A stretch of DNA of 64,000 nucleotides from Hippopus hippopus (Eukaryota; Mollusca; Bivalvia; Cardiida; Cardiidae), in assembly GCA_946811185.2 (NCBI GenBank), contig OX328099.1, positions 15,279,859 to 15,343,858 on the forward strand, written 5' to 3'. The notes beneath the pieces were generated by a model, which was given only the letters and a program-made list of their open reading frames with translations, did not search any database and was not told where the DNA came from. A program made the translations under genes and the position numbers. Below, in pieces: positions 60,816-64,000 of this stretch. How positions within the stretch are numbered: position 1 is the stretch's first letter; every line of letters begins with the position of its first letter.

Positions 60816-60901
60816 CAGGCTAAGTTTACAGTGATTTCAGCGCTTTGATTTGGGATCCAGTACCAATTAAAAGCGCTGAAATCACTGTAAAAGTGAGCCT
60901 G
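60816..60901. ncRNA. Long perfect hairpin, possible small-RNA precursor or tiny foldback element
   Basis: Arms 60825-60846 and 60870-60891 (TTTACAGTGATTTCAGCGCT... and complement) pair over 22 bp without mismatch around 23 nt. Beyond small bulges CAGGCT/AGCCTG (60816, 60896) pairs again. The dimensions fit a pre-miRNA, but a perfect duplex is unusual for one, and no promoter or conservation can be judged here. Confidence 0.35.
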
Positions 60902-61311
60902 TCACGATAGCACAATCAGAGGCTGCGTAACTGATTTTCTCGCACAGTAACAAAATGCATGTGACACAACAGAAATTTAAAATTTGTTGAAATACTTATG
61001 GTCACTAAGTCTAGATGTGAAATCTGCTTTTTTCCTTTCAAATTCTGTCCTGTAGAGGACTTCTGAGCCTTGCAGCAAAATGCTTTTGAAAACATTGTAA
61101 CTTATAGAGGACATTACTCGCGACAGGCATTTCTTCTTTGGTCGCTTTGTTTTTGCTGCTATTATTTTTATATGTATACTTAATTTTCTTTTGATTATCA
61201 ATATCGTGCAAGATTTTGTCAAAGTTCACTGCTGCTCTGGCGATAGATCTCTAATAAATGAAAGCTAACAACACATTTTTCAAGATGCCGACTTTCTTTT
61301 TTTTTTTTAAT

Positions 61312-61474
61312 TTTGTGAATATTCTTAGTCTTATTCTCATTTTTTTCTAAATTTGAAAGCAACACAACTTCTAATTGGCTAAACCTAACGGTTAGCCAAT
61401 CAGAAGTTGCGTTACTTTCTAAATCTAGAATAAGACTACCAAAAAATTAAGAATGGTTGGTGAATACGGACCCA
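61312..61474. repeat. M5 element, left end decayed
   Basis: AACACAACTTCTAATTGGCT mirrored as AGCCAATCAGAAGTTGCGTT; right end AATGGTTGGTGAATACGGAC. Confidence 0.75.
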
Positions 61475-61960
61475 GATTGAAATCATACGGACACAGATTG
61501 AAATCACAAATAAACTTACCGTTGGATATGACTAGAAATGACCTGTATCAGATCAGATTTTTGGATTGAAAAATCTCATTAATACATCAGCATTTATAAG
61601 ATGGCCACCATTTGTATTTCAATGCCATATATTATAGACTAGACCTAGTAAAAGTTGGTGATCAAAATGGCATATTAACAACTTTTCTCTGACATAACTA
61701 TTACTGTAAACAGCACTACACAAAATACAAAATTTGAAAACGTCTTACAAAATGACATCATGATATTTATAATGATGACGTCACTGATACCGGTTTGCAT
61801 CATCCGATAGTATAAAAAAGCAGACAAAAACTTACATAACCTGATACACGAATAAGAACCGACTTCACAGATATTGGTACAGTTAGTTTAATTTTGGAAC
61901 ATTTTCTTAAGCTTGAAGGTAATATGCAAAAAAACTTTTAGGCATTGGATTCTAATTCAT

Positions 61961-62222
61961 GTGAGCCATGCTCTGGCAATAGAGGGTTAAATGCATTTTC
62001 GTGATGCATTATACCAAGCAAGTCATCAGATAATTATGAATCTATTCGATGCATTTTTCTAACAACCAGCTGGATCCGGAAGTAGACTGGTCACTTGACA
62101 TGCAGAAAATTTACAAACAGCAAAAAGTTTCGACTCATGTCAGCATGCGCGGACTGCGCAGGCTGACATGAATCGATACTTTTTGTGGATGCATTAAGCC
62201 CCCTCTTTTCAGAGCAAGGCTC
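61961..62222 (-). repeat. M2 element, reverse, full length
   Basis: GAGCCATGCTCTGGCAATAG; core CAGCATGCGCGGACTGCGCA; end CTCTTTTCAGAGCAAGGCTC. Confidence 0.8.
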
Positions 62223-62507
62223 AGTAATCATGATTTACATGTTTCCCATTCTTAAAAAATTCATGTCTTGGTCATTTGGAACTTTCAATTTTGTTCAAGT
62301 GATACTTAAACCATAACACACTAAACCCAGTATTCTTAGTATGTACATCTATTTCCTACTTATAGCAGATTTCAAATTCTGAACAAGAATCATTACACAC
62401 GTGAATGTATCAGAAAATATAATTTTTTTTGTAAGAATTGTGTCAGTCTGTTAAGTTCAATGTAGCCTACATGTGACTTAAGTTATCTAACAGGAGCATG
62501 ATTAAAT

Positions 62508-62774
62508 TAGTCATACTCTGCAAAAAGGGAGTTTAATGCATTTGCAAAAAAGTATCGACAAAGGTCAGTCTAAGCCGTCAACGCAGGCTGGCCTGGGTCG
62601 AGACTTTCGCTGTTGATCAATTTTCTGGGTGTCAAGGGACCGGTGTACTTCGTGATTCAGTCGGTTGTTAGACAAACTGGATTTGATGGATACATAATAA
62701 TGTGATGACTTAGCTTGGTATTATAATGCATCAAGAAAATGCGTTAAAACCTCCTTTTGCCAGATGGCATGTCA
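62508..62774 (+). repeat. M2 element
   Basis: GTCATACTCTGCAAAAAGGG; damaged core GTCAACGCAGGCTGGCC; end CTTTTGCCAGATGGCATG. Confidence 0.75.
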
Positions 62775-62777
62775 TAT

Positions 62778-63038
62778 GGCCTGCATTAAGCGAAAAGGTG
62801 CATTCGGAAATTTGCGTAAAGTGTCGTCTAGGATCAGCCTGCTTAGTCCGCGCAGGCTAATCCGAGACGGCACTTTACGACTACATTAAATTTTGTCCCA
62901 CAGTAGACTTGCACAAAACAGAAAATTACATAAAAACGGAAAGTGTCGTTTCGGATTAGTCTGCGCGGAGTGCGCAGGCTGATCCGGAACGACACTTTAC
63001 GCAAATGTCCGAATGCCCCTTTTCGTGTGTTGCAGGCC
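62778..63038. mobile_element. M3 element with ATAT duplication
   Basis: ATAT at 62774-62777 and 63039-63042. Ends GGCCTGCATTAAGCGAAAAG and CTTTTCGTGTGTTGCAGGCC. It is inserted at the end of the M2 copy before it. Confidence 0.85.
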
Positions 63039-63116
63039 ATATCATATATTCGTGAGTCTGTTCCTTCCTTTGCCGCCTTAGAGACACAGACTTTTGTTTT
63101 TACCAGTCAAGAAAAG

Positions 63117-63308
63117 TTAACCCTTCATCGCATAATGCCGACTTTTAACGACCCTGGGAAAGAAGCCTTTTGAAAACATTGTGGGAAAAGTAGAAAATGC
63201 TGGTCCTTTTCCCACAATGTTTTCTACCCTATCAAAGAATAATTGCACCATTTGAGCCACATTGAAATTATCGTCTGCAAACGCCTTTAGTTTGAACAAG
63301 GCTAAAAT
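63117..63308 (+). repeat. M1 element with shortened hairpin
   Basis: TTAACCCTTCATCGCATAAT. AGTAGAAAATGCTGGTCC lacks the CCAGCATTTTCT arm. It is joined to M4. Confidence 0.7.
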
Positions 63309-63456
63309 GTTGCTATTTCAAAGATGTATTTTAAGGAAAAAATATCTCTGTATCGGACAGTGTAGATCAAGATCAGACTGCACGTTCTGTGCAGTCTGAT
63401 CTTGATTAACACTGTCCGCAAAAGGTCGGTGAGTCGCCTTTAGGAGTCTAAGGGTT
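63309..63456 (-). repeat. M4 element, reverse, left end missing
   Basis: GTGTAGATCAAGATCAGACT around GTTCTGTGC; right end GAGTCTAAGGGTTAA. Confidence 0.75.
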
Positions 63457-63593
63457 AAAAACCTAGCATGTATTCCCCCGTGTACTTACAGTTCTCGTCA
63501 TCAGTTGACAGAAAAATAAAATAACTACTAGATTGTTAAATAGCAAGTATTAAGTGACATCTGTTTAAATTCAATATGTATCAGTTTGTATAT

Positions 63594-63858
63594 GAGCCAT
63601 ACTCTGTGAAAAGGGGGATTAATGCGTCTGCAAAAAAGTATCGACCCATGTCAGCCTGCGCAGTCCGCGCAGGCTGACATCGGTCGACACTTTTTGTTAT
63701 TTGTAAATTTCGTGTATGTTAAAGGACAATGCAACCTCGTGATTCAGTCAATTGTTGGACAAAATGTTGTTTTTTATGGATCCATAATACTGTGATCACT
63801 TTCTTGGTATCATGCATCACGGAGATGCATTAAACCCCCATTTGCCAGAGCACTTTTC
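63594..63858 (+). repeat. M2 element, full length
   Basis: GAGCCATACTCTGTGAAAAG; perfect core; end CCATTTGCCAGAGCAC. Confidence 0.8.
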
Positions 63859-64000
63859 CTATAATGGCGACCATTCGGTTCTGACTAGCAAATATATTCA
63901 AACTGAGCTTTGCTACAATACCCTGTTCTCGCCTAATCATATCTTGTTTTGACAAAACACAATTGTTCTCGCGTCGTCATGTTTCAAGAAGACATAATAG

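Overview
The window is animal nuclear DNA, most probably from a bivalve mollusc. This rests on tRNA-headed SINEs of the type common in molluscs, dense short TTAA-flanked and palindromic non-autonomous transposons, intron-split host genes and AT-rich intergenic DNA. The species assignment is inference. No bacterial-style genes, rRNA, CRISPR arrays or intact tRNAs are seen.

Left part (1 to about 9670): the right-hand portion of a polinton/Maverick- or adinto-like viral element integrated in, or assembled with, host DNA. It carries a protein-primed family B DNA polymerase (722-4711). A divergent partial gene for a CCHC zinc-knuckle protein shares its 156-bp two-TATA promoter. A 218-residue protein of unknown function (4791-5447) follows the polymerase and is followed by AATAAA signals. 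Then come four tiny genes (6031, 6754, 7677, 8194), each with its own TATA box. Their 3' ends carry copies of what look like metazoan histone-mRNA stem-loops (6-bp stem, TTTC loop, ACCCA/AACCA flank, GAAAG-type downstream element), nine in all. A duplicated 230-270-bp promoter block and two blocks of about 65-bp tandem repeats fill the rest. No integrase, ATPase, protease or capsid gene is visible; these would lie left of the window if present.

Middle and right (9670-64000): host DNA. It holds (i) a class A GPCR pseudogene with several frameshifts (14591-15877); (ii) an uninterrupted 696-codon gene for a disordered, Ser/Lys-rich protein (23478-25568); (iii) a three-exon plus-strand gene (27960-32765) for a secreted protein made of a signal peptide, a PAN/apple-like domain and a Thr-rich mucin-like tail, with a dead Tc1/mariner copy in intron 1; (iv) the 3' part of a minus-strand multi-exon gene (49596 down to 37437) for a single-pass membrane receptor with a tyrosine-motif-rich cytoplasmic tail. 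Exon phases agree across (iii) and (iv).

The remaining DNA is mostly a mosaic of short repeats, named here for reference. M1: about 220 bp, TTAA-flanked, central hairpin AGAAAATGCTGG/CCAGCATTTTCT. M2: about 265 bp, core CAGCCTGCGCAGTCCGCGCA. M3: about 260 bp, two hairpins, ATAT/ATAC target duplication. M4: about 205 bp, TTAA-flanked, core GATCAAGATCAGACTGCAC. M5: about 180 bp, ends CACCAACCATTCTTAAGAA. M6: about 365 bp, with GTTAGTCGCTGGCAG arms. M7: hairpin GTGAACATCATCGGTAATA plus a 355-bp unit. M8: 108-bp TTAA element. There are also two foldback elements and about a dozen SINE copies. Nested insertions (M4 in M5, M4 in M2, M3 in M2, M8 in M1, SINE in M1, M5 in M4) give relative ages and target-site evidence.

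Repeat edges are read by eye and may be off by 5-20 bp; splice sites are inferred from consensus and phase only.
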